The position numbers were made by a program, and so were the translations under genes. From Bacteroidota bacterium (GTDB lineage: Bacteria > Bacteroidota > Rhodothermia > JANXDC01), in the NCBI GenBank assembly GCA_025998875.1, contig AP024675.1:248001-312000 (forward strand): a stretch of DNA of 64,000 bases, in the 5' to 3' direction. Below are positions 7,676 through 17,707 of this stretch, piece after piece; within the stretch, counting starts at the first letter, position 1; each line of letters opens with the position of its first letter. Below the pieces are notes generated by a model. The model ran no database searches and had not been told where the DNA came from. It saw only the letters and a program-made list of their open reading frames with translations.

Positions 7676-9239
7676 TTTCGAAGGTTTCCAGGCCGTTTCT
7701 GCGCCGCCGGCGCCAGGCCAGAGCAACCATCACGGCCACGGCCGTAAAGGTGAAGAGCATAAGCAGACGCGCACCCCAGCGATAGGGCACATCTTCCGGC
7801 TTTACCCCTTCGAGCCCGAGCGTGGGGATGGCATCCTGTATCGTCCAGGCCGTGAAGATGACGATCAGATACAGAGGGGTGATGTACTTCATGACAAACT
7901 TGAAGAAGGCCGGGATCCGGATGTCCGCACCTTGGTTGAGCTCCTCCCAGGCTCTGTCGATGCCGAAAACCCAGCACAACAGGATCGTCTCGATGAGGGC
8001 GAAGGCGGCCAGACCGAACGTGCCGGCCCAGAAGTCGAGCTCATCAAGAAAACCGTGACCCAGGAAGAAAACCACGCAGTTTATCCCGATAAAGGCGAAG
8101 ATCCCCAGCAGCCCCACTGCCTGAGCGCGGGAGAGCTTAAACTCATCCTGCAGAAACGCCACCACGGGCTGGCCCATGGCCACGGAGCTCGTGATTCCGG
8201 CGAAAAACAGCAGAGCAAACCATAGGGTGCCGAGCAACTGCCCCAGCGGGATCTTGGTAAAGATGATGGGCATGGAGACAAAGCCCAGATTGAAAGCCCC
8301 CCCTTGGGCGATCTCCTGCGTTTCCTGTACCCCGAAAAACGCCACGGCGATGGGAATGGCGATGCTTGCCCCCAGGATCACCTCCACGAACTCATTCGTG
8401 GTGGCTGTGGCCAGCCCGGAGAGGGCGATATCGTCGTTCTCCCGCAGGTAGCTGGCATACGCATGCAGGGTGCCCATGCCCACGCTCAGGGTGAAGAAGA
8501 TCTGCCCGGCGGCAGCTAGCCAGACCTTGGCATCCGAAAGGGCCGATAGATCCGGGTTCCACAGAAAGGCAAAGCCACTCCAGACGCTCTTCTCCGGCTG
8601 CGTGGGATCCGGGGTACCCAACGTGAAGACACGCACCACGAGCACGATGGCGAACAGAAACAGCATGGGCATGGCGATTTTGGCCAATGCCTCGATGCCG
8701 CGTGAAATGCCACGATAGAGGACGTACAGGTTGACCGAAAAGGTCAGCAACAGAAACAGGTAGGCGGTTCCGATGCCCTGAAAATGCCCCTCCGAGGCCA
8801 GCCCCTGGTAACTCTCCAGAAACCGACGCATGCCGGCAAAATCCGATATGTCGAAGTAGTACCCCAGCGCGGAAAAAACGCTGTAGGCCAGCGTCCACGA
8901 CTCCACATACGTGTAATACATCATCACCGTCAGGGAGATGAACAGCCCCAGAGCGCCCAGATATTTGGCCACCGGATGGCCCCAGAGCACCTGGAACATG
9001 CCCGGGGCGCTGGAGTGCCCGTATTTGCCTCCATGCCGGCCGATCGTCCACTCGATCCACATCAGCGGAATGCCCAGGAGCAGAAAAGCGATGAAGTACG
9101 GGATCATGAACGCCCCACCGCCGTTCTGGGCGGCCTGAACGGGGAAACGCAGGAAGTTGCCCAACCCCACGGCGTTGCCCGCCGCGGCCAGGATCAAGCC
9201 GATACGCGTCCCCCAGCGTTCCCTTTCCTGAATGTCCAT
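7668..9239 (-). CDS. Sodium-dependent neurotransmitter/amino-acid symporter (SLC6/NSS family)
   Basis: 523 residues with about 12 membrane helices. The N-terminus WGTRIGLILAAAGNAVGLGN carries the helix-1 unwound region that binds substrate and Na+ in LeuT-type carriers, followed by LRFPVQAAQNGGGAF and, further on, SVGMGTLHAYASYL. The protein imports an amino acid with sodium; the substrate cannot be read from sequence. It lies 28 bases downstream of a 39-residue single-helix gene resembling the MetS small subunit of NSS transporters. Confidence 0.93.
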   Translation of the reverse strand: MDIQERERWGTRIGLILAAAGNAVGLGNFLRFPVQAAQNGGGAFMIPYFIAFLLLGIPLMWIEWTIGRHGGKYGHSSAPGMFQVLWGHPVAKYLGALGLFISLTVMMYYTYVESWTLAYSVFSALGYYFDISDFAGMRRFLESYQGLASEGHFQGIGTAYLFLLLTFSVNLYVLYRGISRGIEALAKIAMPMLFLFAIVLVVRVFTLGTPDPTQPEKSVWSGFAFLWNPDLSALSDAKVWLAAAGQIFFTLSVGMGTLHAYASYLRENDDIALSGLATATTNEFVEVILGASIAIPIAVAFFGVQETQEIAQGGAFNLGFVSMPIIFTKIPLGQLLGTLWFALLFFAGITSSVAMGQPVVAFLQDEFKLSRAQAVGLLGIFAFIGINCVVFFLGHGFLDELDFWAGTFGLAAFALIETILLCWVFGIDRAWEELNQGADIRIPAFFKFVMKYITPLYLIVIFTAWTIQDAIPTLGLEGVKPEDVPYRWGARLLMLFTFTAVAVMVALAWRRRRRNGLETFERR

Positions 9240-9267
9240 CGTGTCTGGCTCCCTTGCGGTTTGGGGT

Positions 9268-9387
9268 TTAGCGCGAGGATCGGTTGCGCTGCGATTTGAA
9301 GAGGCGACTGAAGACGAAAACGGTCAGGGCCATAATGGATGTCCAGGCCAGGGCCCAGAAAATGATTCCCCCGGTAGTCAGCTCCAC
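9268..9387 (-). CDS. MetS-like small subunit of NSS transporter (39 aa)
   Basis: GTG 9387 is preceded by a near-perfect AGGAGG 5 bases upstream, and the frame runs to TAA at 9268. It encodes one hydrophobic helix (TGGIIFWALAWTSIMAL and on to VFVFSRLFK) with a basic, polar tail (KSQRNRSSR). Size, topology and position directly upstream of an NSS symporter match the MetS family of small subunits, first described with the MetP methionine/alanine importer. Family assignment rests on architecture and context more than on a diagnostic motif. The gene is short enough to be missed by length-filtered gene calling. Confidence 0.75.
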   Translation of the reverse strand: MELTTGGIIFWALAWTSIMALTVFVFSRLFKSQRNRSSR

Positions 9388-9417
9388 AGCGACCTCCTAT
9401 CCGGCCAAAGGCGCCGA

Positions 9418-9447
9418 TATATAACGAAAAGCCCTGCGCAAGGGCAA
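9418..9447 (-). promoter_or_regulatory. Candidate sigma-70-type promoter for the NSS transporter unit
   Basis: On the minus strand TTGCCC (9442-9447) lies 18 bases before TATATA (9418-9423), about 30 bases upstream of the GTG of the small-subunit gene. It sits in the only sizeable gap between this unit and the barrel gene upstream. Predicted by eye only. Confidence 0.4.
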
Positions 9448-9484
9448 GTTGCGCTCCGCCGGGATTACAAAATCGTTGCGCCTT

Positions 9485-10537
9485 TCACCAGGGCGGCCAG
9501 GAGAAAACAGCCGAGAGGCGATGGCTCACCCCCAGCTCATGTGCGCTCAGCAGGTGCCCCAACGCGTAATCGAGGCGAAACCTCCGCACGCGCAGCCCCA
9601 CCCCGGCCGTTGGACTGAGCACCCATCGCCCCTCTTGCCGGCCGATCTCCTCCAGCCCCACCCGCAGCAGAAGCGCGTTGCGGAAGGCATACGCCATCCC
9701 GAAACGGGGCTCCAGATCAAAGGCCCCCCCATCGATGCCGTAGGCCTGATCCGGGCGCAGATCCAGCTCCAGCACCACATCCATCGCTCCGGGACCGATC
9801 CGCTCTGTGCGGCGCAACCCCATCCGGAGCGCAGGGGGTATGAGTTCCGTCACACCGCCCGGCAGGGTATCCCCATAGAGGGACTTTAGCTCTTCGAGCG
9901 CCCCGGCGTCTACGTACCAGAAACGGGCCATGGTGGTCAGGTCTGTGGCCACCAGAGCGAACGTCCAGGGTCCCCGCCTGTACTGCAGGCCCACATCCAC
10001 ACTCACCCCCCAGGCCGAGGCGAAGGGCCCCATACGGCTGTAGAGCAGCTTGAACACCACCCCTCCGGTGTAGCCCGGACGCAGAGATCGGCCATAGCCG
10101 ATGAGCAGGGCGTAATCGGCCGCGCTGAAGGTGCTCACCCGCTCTGGAAGGGGCAGACCCCGCTCGGGGTCCCAGGCGGCCAGCGTGTTCTTGATGTTAT
10201 CTACGCCGACGCGCAGCAGGCTCAGCGCAAGGGACTCTTCTTTTCCAAGCCCCCAAGCCACGGCGGCGTAATCGTACTGGACCAGGCCCGCGAACTGCTC
10301 CACATGCATATACCCCACCTGCGGGCCCTGCAGACCCACCAGGCCGGCCGGGTTCCAGTAGCCGGCCGTCACATCGGCCCGCACGGTGAGCCCGTTCTGG
10401 CCCATACCGGCGGCCTCGGCGCCCGCTCCCAGACGAAGCACCTCGGCTCCGTAACGAACCCACCGCTGTCCGGAGGCAACGGAAACCAGGACACCCAGCG
10501 CAAGCGCTACCGACGCACCCCGATACAGCAAGCGCAT
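9485..10537 (-). CDS. PorV/PorQ (FadL-superfamily) outer-membrane beta-barrel protein
   Basis: 350 residues from ATG 10537 with a signal peptide (LLYRGASVALALGVLVSVASG, cleavage near SGQ). The start of the mature part, LRLGAGAEAAGMGQNG and ADVTAGYWNPAGL, is the hallmark of the PorV/PorQ family, followed by alternating beta strands and an aromatic C-terminus (FSWPPW). PorV is a FadL-fold barrel and the shuttle of type IX secretion. This copy closes a beta-oxidation operon, 31 bases after the acyl-CoA ligase, so a role in long-chain fatty-acid uptake like FadL is at least as likely. No other type IX genes are in the window. Confidence 0.82.
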   Translation of the reverse strand: MRLLYRGASVALALGVLVSVASGQRWVRYGAEVLRLGAGAEAAGMGQNGLTVRADVTAGYWNPAGLVGLQGPQVGYMHVEQFAGLVQYDYAAVAWGLGKEESLALSLLRVGVDNIKNTLAAWDPERGLPLPERVSTFSAADYALLIGYGRSLRPGYTGGVVFKLLYSRMGPFASAWGVSVDVGLQYRRGPWTFALVATDLTTMARFWYVDAGALEELKSLYGDTLPGGVTELIPPALRMGLRRTERIGPGAMDVVLELDLRPDQAYGIDGGAFDLEPRFGMAYAFRNALLLRVGLEEIGRQEGRWVLSPTAGVGLRVRRFRLDYALGHLLSAHELGVSHRLSAVFSWPPW

Positions 10538-10568
10538 TGTTCGGTCCGCCCTCCGCAAGCGCACCTGC

Positions 10569-12263
10569 TCACGTATTGCCCGCCATCCGCTGGCGCTCCT
10601 CCTCCAAGAGGACACGGCGCAATACCTTGCCCACCATGGATTTGGGCAGATCGGCTCGGAATTCCACCTGCCTGGGCACCTTGTAGGAAGCCAGGCGTTC
10701 CCTGCAGAATTCGATGATCTCCTGCTCTGTAGCCTGCTCTCCCGAACGCAACACCACATAGGCCTTGACGATCTCCCCGTGGTAGGGATCGGGCACCCCG
10801 ACCACGACGGCCTCCTTGATCTTGGGATGCTCAAAGAGCACCTCTTCGACCTCGCGGGGAAAGACGTTGAATCCTCCCACGATGATCATGTCCTTTTTGC
10901 GGTCGACGATGTAGAAGTAGCCCTCCTCATCCATGCGGGCCATATCGCCCGTGTACAGCCACCCATCGCGCAGCGCGCGCGCCGTCTCCTCGGGTCGATT
11001 CCAGTACCCCTTCATGACGTTCGGGCCTCGGACGATGAGCTCCCCCACCTCGCCCGGGGGCAACGGTTTGCCCTCTTCATCGACGATTTGCGCATCCACA
11101 TCGGGCAACGGGATGCCAATAGAGCCGAATTTGCGCTGGCCGAAGAGGGGATTGGTATGCGTAACAGGCGAGGCCTCCGAAAGCCCGTAACCTTCCACGA
11201 GCCGGGCACCCGTGATGCGCTCAAACTGCTGGGCCACCTCTACGGGAAGCGGAGCGGCCCCGGAGATGCACAGGCGCACACTGCGCAGATTATAGCGCCG
11301 GCTCAGCTCAGAGGTATTAATGGCCACATACATCGTCGGCACCCCGGGGAAGAGCGTTACCCGATAGCGCTGCGTGCTCTTGAGCACCTCCTCGAGCACG
11401 AAACGGGGTTGCAGGACCACCGTGGCCGCGATCGCCATGCCCAGGTTCAGCACAGCCGTCAGCCCGTAGCTGTGAAAGAAGGGAAGCACCCCCTGGATCA
11501 CCTCGCGCCCTTCCTGCAGGGAAGGCATCCAGGATTTCACCTGCAGGCAGTTGGCCACCAGGTTGAAATGGGTCAGCATGGCGGCCTTTGGCGTCCCCGT
11601 CGTACCACCTGTGTAGAGCAACAGGGCCACATCTTCTCGGGGGTCGATGGAGACCGAAGAGGGCCGAGGAGGGTGCCGTTCCAACACCGACCGGAACAGG
11701 TGGATCGTAGCCGTCGGACTGACCTCCACCCAGGAACCCTCCCGCCGGGCCTTGAGGGGATAGAGCCAGTTTTTGGGCCAGGGCAGATAGTCCTCCACGC
11801 CGGTTACAATAACCCGTTGCACGGGGGTGGAGTCGGCCACCTCCCGGTAGCGTGGGAACATGGGCCTAAGCACCACAAGCGTGCTGGCCAGCGAGTCGTT
11901 GAGCATAAAGGCCAGCTCGCGGGCGGTATAGAGCGGGTTGAGGCCGACCACCGTAGCCCCGATTCGGAGCGCCCCGTAGAAGGCGATCACAAACTGGGGG
12001 CTGTTGGGCAACATGAGGGCGACCCGATCTCCTTTGCGCACGCCGAGCTGCTCCAGGGCATGAGCAAAACGCTCTACAGCCTCCCAGAGCTCCCCGTAGG
12101 CGATGCGCTTGCCAAAGAAGATCAGCGCCGTATGGGCCGGATATTTGCGGGCGCTTTCCTCCAGAAACTTCCAGAGCGGAACCTCCGGATAGGCGATGGT
12201 GCGGGGAACACCCGGCTCGTAGAATCGATACCAGGGCCGATCCGGAACGTGCACTTCCTGCAT
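10569..12263 (-). CDS. Long-chain fatty-acid--CoA ligase (AMP-binding)
   Basis: 564 residues. I start at ATG 12263 because GGAGGAG lies 9 bases upstream; a GTG at 12293 would overlap the fadE stop but has no ribosome site. ANL-superfamily motifs are complete: P-loop LLYTGGTTGTPKAAMLTH, VEGYGLSEASP, the hinge region GWLYTGDMARMDEEGYFYI, DRKKDMIIVGGFN and the C-terminal lysine in KSMVGKVLRR. It activates fatty acids to acyl-CoA with ATP for the fadE-fadA-fadN pathway encoded just upstream. Confidence 0.93.
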   Translation of the reverse strand: MQEVHVPDRPWYRFYEPGVPRTIAYPEVPLWKFLEESARKYPAHTALIFFGKRIAYGELWEAVERFAHALEQLGVRKGDRVALMLPNSPQFVIAFYGALRIGATVVGLNPLYTARELAFMLNDSLASTLVVLRPMFPRYREVADSTPVQRVIVTGVEDYLPWPKNWLYPLKARREGSWVEVSPTATIHLFRSVLERHPPRPSSVSIDPREDVALLLYTGGTTGTPKAAMLTHFNLVANCLQVKSWMPSLQEGREVIQGVLPFFHSYGLTAVLNLGMAIAATVVLQPRFVLEEVLKSTQRYRVTLFPGVPTMYVAINTSELSRRYNLRSVRLCISGAAPLPVEVAQQFERITGARLVEGYGLSEASPVTHTNPLFGQRKFGSIGIPLPDVDAQIVDEEGKPLPPGEVGELIVRGPNVMKGYWNRPEETARALRDGWLYTGDMARMDEEGYFYIVDRKKDMIIVGGFNVFPREVEEVLFEHPKIKEAVVVGVPDPYHGEIVKAYVVLRSGEQATEQEIIEFCRERLASYKVPRQVEFRADLPKSMVGKVLRRVLLEEERQRMAGNT

Positions 12264-12289
12264 GGCGGCTTTCTCCTCCCCTGTTACGC

Positions 12290-14077
12290 TCACCTACCCA
12301 CGGGATAGCCTCCGGCCTCAAGTACGGCCTGCGCGATCCGTCTGCGGAGGGCGATTGTGTTGATCGGTTCCTGTCGGGTGAAACGGCGCAGCGCGGCCAG
12401 ATGCAGACGCAGTTCATCGCCTTCAAGAAAGCGGGCCAGCGCCTCCCGCCCCAGCGCGGCCGCGACCTCGGCGGCCTTGGCCACGTAGAGGCGCGTCATA
12501 TCCTCCTGCAGGCTCGTATCCAGACCCCGGCCGCGCAGTTTCAGGGTGCGCAACAGAGCCGATTCGGCCGCATATGTCCACATGGCCATATCGGCGACCC
12601 GGGCGACGATTTCCTGCTCTTCCTCGAGCGCCTGCATGTAGCGCATAGCGGCCGCCCCGGCCACGGCCAGTACGGCCTTCTTGAGGTTTTCCACCACCCG
12701 CCTTTCGGCGGCCAGAGGTCCGGTTTCCTCGCTGTCCTCGAATCGGGGCTCGAACACTTCGCGGGCCACGCGCTCAGCCGCGGCCATCAGGGGCAACTGG
12801 CCCCGCATGGCCCGGCGCAGGAGCATATCGACCGTGAGCAGGCGATTGATCTCGTTGGTGCCCTCGAAGATGCGGTTGATCCGGCTATCCCGATAGGCTC
12901 GTTCCACAGGGAACTCCCGGGAATAGCCATACCCTCCGTGGATCTGTACGGCCTCATCGACGGCGTAATCCAGCAGCTCGCTGCCCATGACCTTGATCAT
13001 GGAGCATTCGACGGCGTACTCCTCGATGCTCCGGAGCCGATGGGCGGGGTCTTTGGAGGACCCGATCGCCTGATCAATAAGCCCGGCCGTGCGATAGATC
13101 ATCGATTCGATGGCGTAGGCGCGCAGGGCCATCTCGGCCAGTTTTTCCTGAATGAGCCCAAACTGGGCGATGGGTCTGCCAAACTGCACGCGCTCCAGCG
13201 CATAGCGCGCGGCCAGCTCGAGCACCTGCTTGGTGCCGCCCAGACAGCCGGCACCGAGCTTGAAGCGGCCCGTGTTCAGGATATTGAAGGCGATCTTAGC
13301 CCCCTGGCCCACCTCGCCGAGCAGGTTCTCCACGGGTACGCGCACCTGCTCGAGGATGAGCTGACGCGTTGAGGAGGAATGAATTCCCATCTTGCGCTCC
13401 TCAGCCCCCACGGAAACCCCCTCGAAAGTGCGCTCGACTAGGAAGGCGCTGAACTTCTCCCGCTCCCCATCGACTTTGGCGAAAACGGTGAACAGGTCGG
13501 CAAACCCGGCGTTGGTAATCCACATCTTCGTGCCGTTGAGTATCCAGTACCGGCCATCGGCGCTGAGCTCAGCCCGTGTGCGGCCGCCCAGCGCATCGGA
13601 GCCGGCGTTGGGCTCTGTAAGCGCGTAGGCCCCGATGAGCTCGGCCGTGGCCAGCCGGGGCAAATAGCGGCGCTTCTGTTCTTCGGAGCCGAAATACACA
13701 ATGGGCAGGGTGCCGATGGACTGATGCGCCCCGTAGGTTACGCTGAACCCGCCGGCGGGGGCGAGCTTTTCGGCCACAAGCATAGCGGCCGTCTTCGGCA
13801 GGTCCGTGCCCCCGTATTCCTCCGGGATCTCGATACCCAACAGGCCCAGCTCTCCAGCCCGGCGCAGGAGCATGGGATTGAGCCCCTCCTCGAGCTGTTC
13901 GAGGCGATCCATGAGGGGCAGGATCTCGTTTTGAACGAACTCCTCGGTCATCTGCCCGATCATGCGCAGTTCCTCGGAAAAATCCTCCGGGGAAAAGACC
14001 GATTCCGGCTCGGTCTGACGGACGAGAAACTCCCCACCCCGGGGCTGCGCGGTCTGCGTCTCTGCATACGTGCTCAT
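12290..14077 (-). CDS. fadE: Acyl-CoA dehydrogenase (FadE/VLCAD-like)
   Basis: 595 residues from ATG 14077, preceded by AGGGGGTG at good spacing; a GTG 9 bases earlier is less likely. FAD-binding motifs: YALTEPNAGSDA, WITNAGFADLFTVFAK, then DSRINRIFEGTNEINR holding the catalytic Glu region. An extra C-terminal helical domain of about 180 residues makes it the size of VLCAD and Bacillus FadE (about 594 residues). It introduces the first double bond into acyl-CoA. Gene order fadN-fadA-fadE is the same as in Bacillus. Confidence 0.93.
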   Translation of the reverse strand: MSTYAETQTAQPRGGEFLVRQTEPESVFSPEDFSEELRMIGQMTEEFVQNEILPLMDRLEQLEEGLNPMLLRRAGELGLLGIEIPEEYGGTDLPKTAAMLVAEKLAPAGGFSVTYGAHQSIGTLPIVYFGSEEQKRRYLPRLATAELIGAYALTEPNAGSDALGGRTRAELSADGRYWILNGTKMWITNAGFADLFTVFAKVDGEREKFSAFLVERTFEGVSVGAEERKMGIHSSSTRQLILEQVRVPVENLLGEVGQGAKIAFNILNTGRFKLGAGCLGGTKQVLELAARYALERVQFGRPIAQFGLIQEKLAEMALRAYAIESMIYRTAGLIDQAIGSSKDPAHRLRSIEEYAVECSMIKVMGSELLDYAVDEAVQIHGGYGYSREFPVERAYRDSRINRIFEGTNEINRLLTVDMLLRRAMRGQLPLMAAAERVAREVFEPRFEDSEETGPLAAERRVVENLKKAVLAVAGAAAMRYMQALEEEQEIVARVADMAMWTYAAESALLRTLKLRGRGLDTSLQEDMTRLYVAKAAEVAAALGREALARFLEGDELRLHLAALRRFTRQEPINTIALRRRIAQAVLEAGGYPVGR

Positions 14078-14097
14078 AGCGGACACCCCCTGGTTTA

Positions 14098-15270
14098 TTA
14101 CGGCTCACCGTAGACTTCGAACAATCCGGCGGCGCCCATGCCGCCGCCGATACACATGGTCACCAGCCCCAGCCCCCCTCCTCGACGTCGCAGTTCGTAA
14201 ATGAGCTGGGTGGTGAGCTTGGCCCCCGAAGCCCCCAACGGATGTCCCAGCGCGATGGCCCCCCCGTTGGGGTTGACTTTCTCCTCTGGAAGCCCCAGCG
14301 ACCGGATGACGGCCAGGACCTGGGAGGCGAAGGCCTCGTTGAATTCGATCAGGGATATATCCTCGAGCCGGACCCCGGCCTGCTTCAGCGCCCGGGGCAC
14401 GGCCCGAACGGGCCCAATGCCCATCACCTCGGGCTCGACGCCGGCCACCGCATAGGTGATAAAACGCGCCAGGGGCTTGAGCCCAAGTTCTCGAATCCGA
14501 TCCTCGCTCATCAGTAACACAGCCGCCGCGCCGTCGGAGTAGGGGCTGGAGTTGCCCGCCGTCACCGTACCGCCCTCTTTGAAGACCGGCTTGAGCTGGG
14601 CTAATTTCTCCAGGCTTGTATCCGGACGTACGGTCTCATCCCGGCTAAAGAGCGTTTCGGTGACCTCTTTGCGCGTGCCGTGCCAGGTGTAGCGCCGTAC
14701 GGGCACAGAGACGATCTGGCCCTCAAAGCGGCATGCCGCCCAGGCCTCGGCCGCTTTCCTGTGACTGCGCAGGGCCCAGGCATCCTGATCCTCGCGGGAG
14801 ATCCCGTAGCGTTCGGCCACGCGCTCGGCGGTAAGCCCCATGCTGATATAGGTCTCGGTCAGTTCCGGGTGCAGCCGGGTGTGATAGCCGGACATGGGGA
14901 CCTGGCTCATCATCTCTACCCCGCCGGCCAGCACCACATCCGCCATGCCCGTCATGATGGCCTGCGCCCCCATGGCGATGGTTTGCAGACCGGAGGAGCA
15001 GAATCGATTCACCGTCGCCCCGGGCACTTCCACCGGAAAACCGGCTCGAAGAAGAGCCAGGCGAGCGATATTGAGCCCCTGTGCCGCCTCGGGCATCGCG
15101 CAGCCCCAGAGCACGTCATCGATTTGAGCCGGATCCAGGCCAATGCGCTCCACAACGGCGCGCATAACGAGCGCGGACAGATCGACCGGATGAACCCCCG
15201 CCAGCGCCCCATCGGGCTTGCCCCGTCCGACCGGGGTGCGTACCGCGCTGACGACAAAAGCTTCGCGCAT
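14098..15270 (-). CDS. fadA: Acetyl-CoA acyltransferase (3-ketoacyl-CoA thiolase)
   Basis: 390 residues from ATG 15270, with GGAGGAG immediately upstream. Catalytic Cys91 in [11 protein letters not shown], His in [15 protein letters not shown] and the second Cys in [16 protein letters not shown] are all present. The enzyme cleaves 3-ketoacyl-CoA with CoA in the last step of each beta-oxidation round. It lies 28 bases after fadN and 20 bases before fadE. Confidence 0.95.
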   Translation of the reverse strand: MREAFVVSAVRTPVGRGKPDGALAGVHPVDLSALVMRAVVERIGLDPAQIDDVLWGCAMPEAAQGLNIARLALLRAGFPVEVPGATVNRFCSSGLQTIAMGAQAIMTGMADVVLAGGVEMMSQVPMSGYHTRLHPELTETYISMGLTAERVAERYGISREDQDAWALRSHRKAAEAWAACRFEGQIVSVPVRRYTWHGTRKEVTETLFSRDETVRPDTSLEKLAQLKPVFKEGGTVTAGNSSPYSDGAAAVLLMSEDRIRELGLKPLARFITYAVAGVEPEVMGIGPVRAVPRALKQAGVRLEDISLIEFNEAFASQVLAVIRSLGLPEEKVNPNGGAIALGHPLGASGAKLTTQLIYELRRRGGGLGLVTMCIGGGMGAAGLFEVYGEP

Positions 15271-15298
15271 ATCTCCTCCAATCGTGCCCGGACTGGTT

Positions 15299-17617
15299 TC
15301 AGTTGCGCAGCGGCTTGCCCGTTTTGAGCGTGTACGCGATGCGCTCCTGGGTTTTGCGCGTGCCCAGAAGCCGGAGGAAAGCCTCTCGCTCCAGATCCAG
15401 GATGTCCTGCTCGGTGACCGTTCGGGGTGGACCGTCCCCGCCGCAGAGCACATAGGCCAGCGTGCGTGCTATAAAGACCTCATGCTCCGTGATGCGGCCG
15501 GCCTGGTGCAGCTGCCAGGCCGCGTAGTAGAGGTTGCCGATCGCCTCCGCCCCCAGGGCCCGGATCGCCCTTCCCGGAGGGGGAGGCACGTAATCGGCGG
15601 CCAGCTCCAGCACGCGGGCCTTGGCGTCGGCCAGAAGCCGGTAGCGATTCATGCTGATCCGATCCCGGTCGCGCAAAAAACCCATCGCGCGCGCCTCCAG
15701 CGCGCTGGTAGAAGTCTGCGCCATGGCGATGAGCCCGAAGGCGCGCCGCACGGCTTCGAAAGGATCCGCCTCCGCATAGGGGGCCAGTTCCTCAGTGAAG
15801 CGGAAAAGCATCTCCTTCGTGCCCCCTCCGGCCGGAATAAGCCCCACCCCCGTCTCCACAAGTCCCATGTACAGCTCGGCGTGGGCCTGGACCTGATCGG
15901 CGTGCAACACGAACTCGGCGCCCCCGCCCAGCGTGAGCCCGAACGGAGCGGCCACGACGGGAAACGGGGCATAGCGCAGGCTCATGGAGGCGCGCTGAAA
16001 CTGCCGCACCGCCCAATCCAGCTCCTCCCATTCCCCCTCCTGGGCCAGCAGCAGGATGAGCGCCAGGTTGGCGCCGGCCGAAAAGTGCTCCCCCTGATTG
16101 CCCACCACAAGCCCGAGGAAATGTTGCGGCACGACCTCCAGTGCGGCTTGCACCATGCGCAGGGCGTCCTCTCCGATCGCGTTGGCCTTGGAATGAAACT
16201 CCAGCAGCGCCACCCCATCTCCGATATCCAGCAAACTGGCCCCCGCCGAGCGACGCACCACGGCCGCCCCGTTGCGCTTCAGATCCCGGAGCAGCAGCAC
16301 CCCTTCCGGCCTGCGGGGGGGCACATCGGGAGGGTAGAAAAGCTGGCCCGCCTGCACGCGCTCGGCCACCACCGGAGGCACCTCCCAGCCCATCTGCGCA
16401 AAGGCCTCCGCTACGGACTTCGGCCCGAGCAGGTCATAGAGTTCAAAGGGCCCGTGCTCCCAGCCGAAGCCCCACTTGAGCGCGTTGTCGATGTCCTCTA
16501 TGGTGTCGGCGACTACGCCGTACTGGCGGGCCGCGTAGTGCAGCACGGCGTATGTGGTCCGACGCATAAACTCCCCGATTGGACCTTCGAGCCGAAGCAG
16601 CGCCCGGATGCGGTCGGCCACGTCGGGCAGGGCGCGGATCGGCTCCAGCTCGGGAATGCGCACTTTACCCCGATCCTCGTACTCCAGCGTCTGCAAATTG
16701 AGCGTAAGGATCCGGCTCTGACCGGAGGCCTCCTTGAGGCGCTTATAGAAGCCCTGCCCGGTTTTCTCCCCGAGCCAGCGACGCTGCACCAGCACGCCCA
16801 CCACCTCGGGCAAGACAAATCCGGCATCCCCGGTGGCCTCATAGAGATCATGTGCCACCCGGTAGAGCACATCCAGCCCCGTCAGGTCCGCCGTTCGAAA
16901 CGTGGCGCTTTTGGGACGCCCGATCAGGGGTCCGGTGAGCGCGTCGACTACGTCAGGGGTCAACCCCAGATCGAGCATGGCGCGCATAGCCTGCACCAGC
17001 CCGTAGACGCCGATCCGGTTGGCGATAAACCCGGGCACATCCCGGGCGATGACGACCCCTTTGCCGAGCACGCGCTCCCCGAAGAGGCGCAGGCGCCGGA
17101 TCACATCCGGATCCGTATCCCGTGTGGGGATCAGCTCAAGCAGGTACAGATAACGGGGCGGATTGAAGAAGTGCGTGCCCAGAAAACGCCTTCGAAACGC
17201 TTCGCCTCGCCCCTCCAGCTGCCGGTGCATGGGGATGCCGCTGGAGTTGCTCGATAGGATGGTGTCCGGCCGTACAACGGGCTCCAGACGCGCCCACAGG
17301 GCCTGCTTGGCCTGCAGGTCCTCGACGATGGCCTCCACGATCCAGTCTGCTTCCCGCAGGCGTTCGAGGTCATCTTCCGTGTTGCCGATCGTAATCAGCT
17401 GCCGGCGTTCCGGATGCATAAAAGCGGCCGGTTTGAGCGCAAGCGCCCGCTCCAGCCCGGCGCGGACCAGCGCGTTGCGGTCCGACCCCTCGGGGGCGGG
17501 CAGATCCAGCAGGATCGTGGGCACGCCGGCGTTGGCCAGATGCGCGGCGATCTGCGCCCCCATCGTGCCAGCTCCGATTACAGCCGCTTTGCGAATGCCG
17601 TGGAGCATTGCGGACAT
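15299..17617 (-). CDS. fadN: 3-hydroxyacyl-CoA dehydrogenase / enoyl-CoA hydratase (FadN type)
   Basis: 772 residues; ATG 17617 follows GAGG with 6-base spacing. The N-terminal NAD-binding domain begins [21 protein letters not shown], then come 3HCDH C-terminal domains ([34 protein letters not shown]), and a crotonase-type hydratase domain is at the C-terminus ([27 protein letters not shown]). This order, dehydrogenase first and hydratase last, is that of Bacillus FadN and the reverse of E. coli FadB. It catalyses hydration of enoyl-CoA and oxidation to 3-ketoacyl-CoA. Confidence 0.94.
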   Translation of the reverse strand: MSAMLHGIRKAAVIGAGTMGAQIAAHLANAGVPTILLDLPAPEGSDRNALVRAGLERALALKPAAFMHPERRQLITIGNTEDDLERLREADWIVEAIVEDLQAKQALWARLEPVVRPDTILSSNSSGIPMHRQLEGRGEAFRRRFLGTHFFNPPRYLYLLELIPTRDTDPDVIRRLRLFGERVLGKGVVIARDVPGFIANRIGVYGLVQAMRAMLDLGLTPDVVDALTGPLIGRPKSATFRTADLTGLDVLYRVAHDLYEATGDAGFVLPEVVGVLVQRRWLGEKTGQGFYKRLKEASGQSRILTLNLQTLEYEDRGKVRIPELEPIRALPDVADRIRALLRLEGPIGEFMRRTTYAVLHYAARQYGVVADTIEDIDNALKWGFGWEHGPFELYDLLGPKSVAEAFAQMGWEVPPVVAERVQAGQLFYPPDVPPRRPEGVLLLRDLKRNGAAVVRRSAGASLLDIGDGVALLEFHSKANAIGEDALRMVQAALEVVPQHFLGLVVGNQGEHFSAGANLALILLLAQEGEWEELDWAVRQFQRASMSLRYAPFPVVAAPFGLTLGGGAEFVLHADQVQAHAELYMGLVETGVGLIPAGGGTKEMLFRFTEELAPYAEADPFEAVRRAFGLIAMAQTSTSALEARAMGFLRDRDRISMNRYRLLADAKARVLELAADYVPPPPGRAIRALGAEAIGNLYYAAWQLHQAGRITEHEVFIARTLAYVLCGGDGPPRTVTEQDILDLEREAFLRLLGTRKTQERIAYTLKTGKPLRN

Positions 17618-17675
17618 GATCCCCCTCTGTTCGGTTTCCAACCCGCCGCGGCGATGTGGATGGGCTTCACAGAGG

Positions 17676-17704
17676 AAAATATGCCAATAATCCCCCGAAC
17701 GCAA
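17676..17704 (-). promoter_or_regulatory. Candidate promoter of the fadNAE-ligase-barrel operon
   Basis: On the minus strand TTGCGT (17699-17704) is 17 bases from TATTTT (17676-17681), about 60 bases before fadN. The 90-base gap before fadN is the only upstream gap in the operon large enough for a promoter. I see no clear operator palindrome of the FadR or TetR type. Confidence 0.3.
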
Positions 17705-17707
17705 GCC

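Noticed and set aside
15300-17257. Very long plus-strand open frames opposite fadN, cusA, lptD and other genes
   Set aside because: They mirror codon bias of the real genes in GC-rich DNA, give Pro/Arg/His-rich sequence without motifs, and would be antisense to genes with clear family matches.
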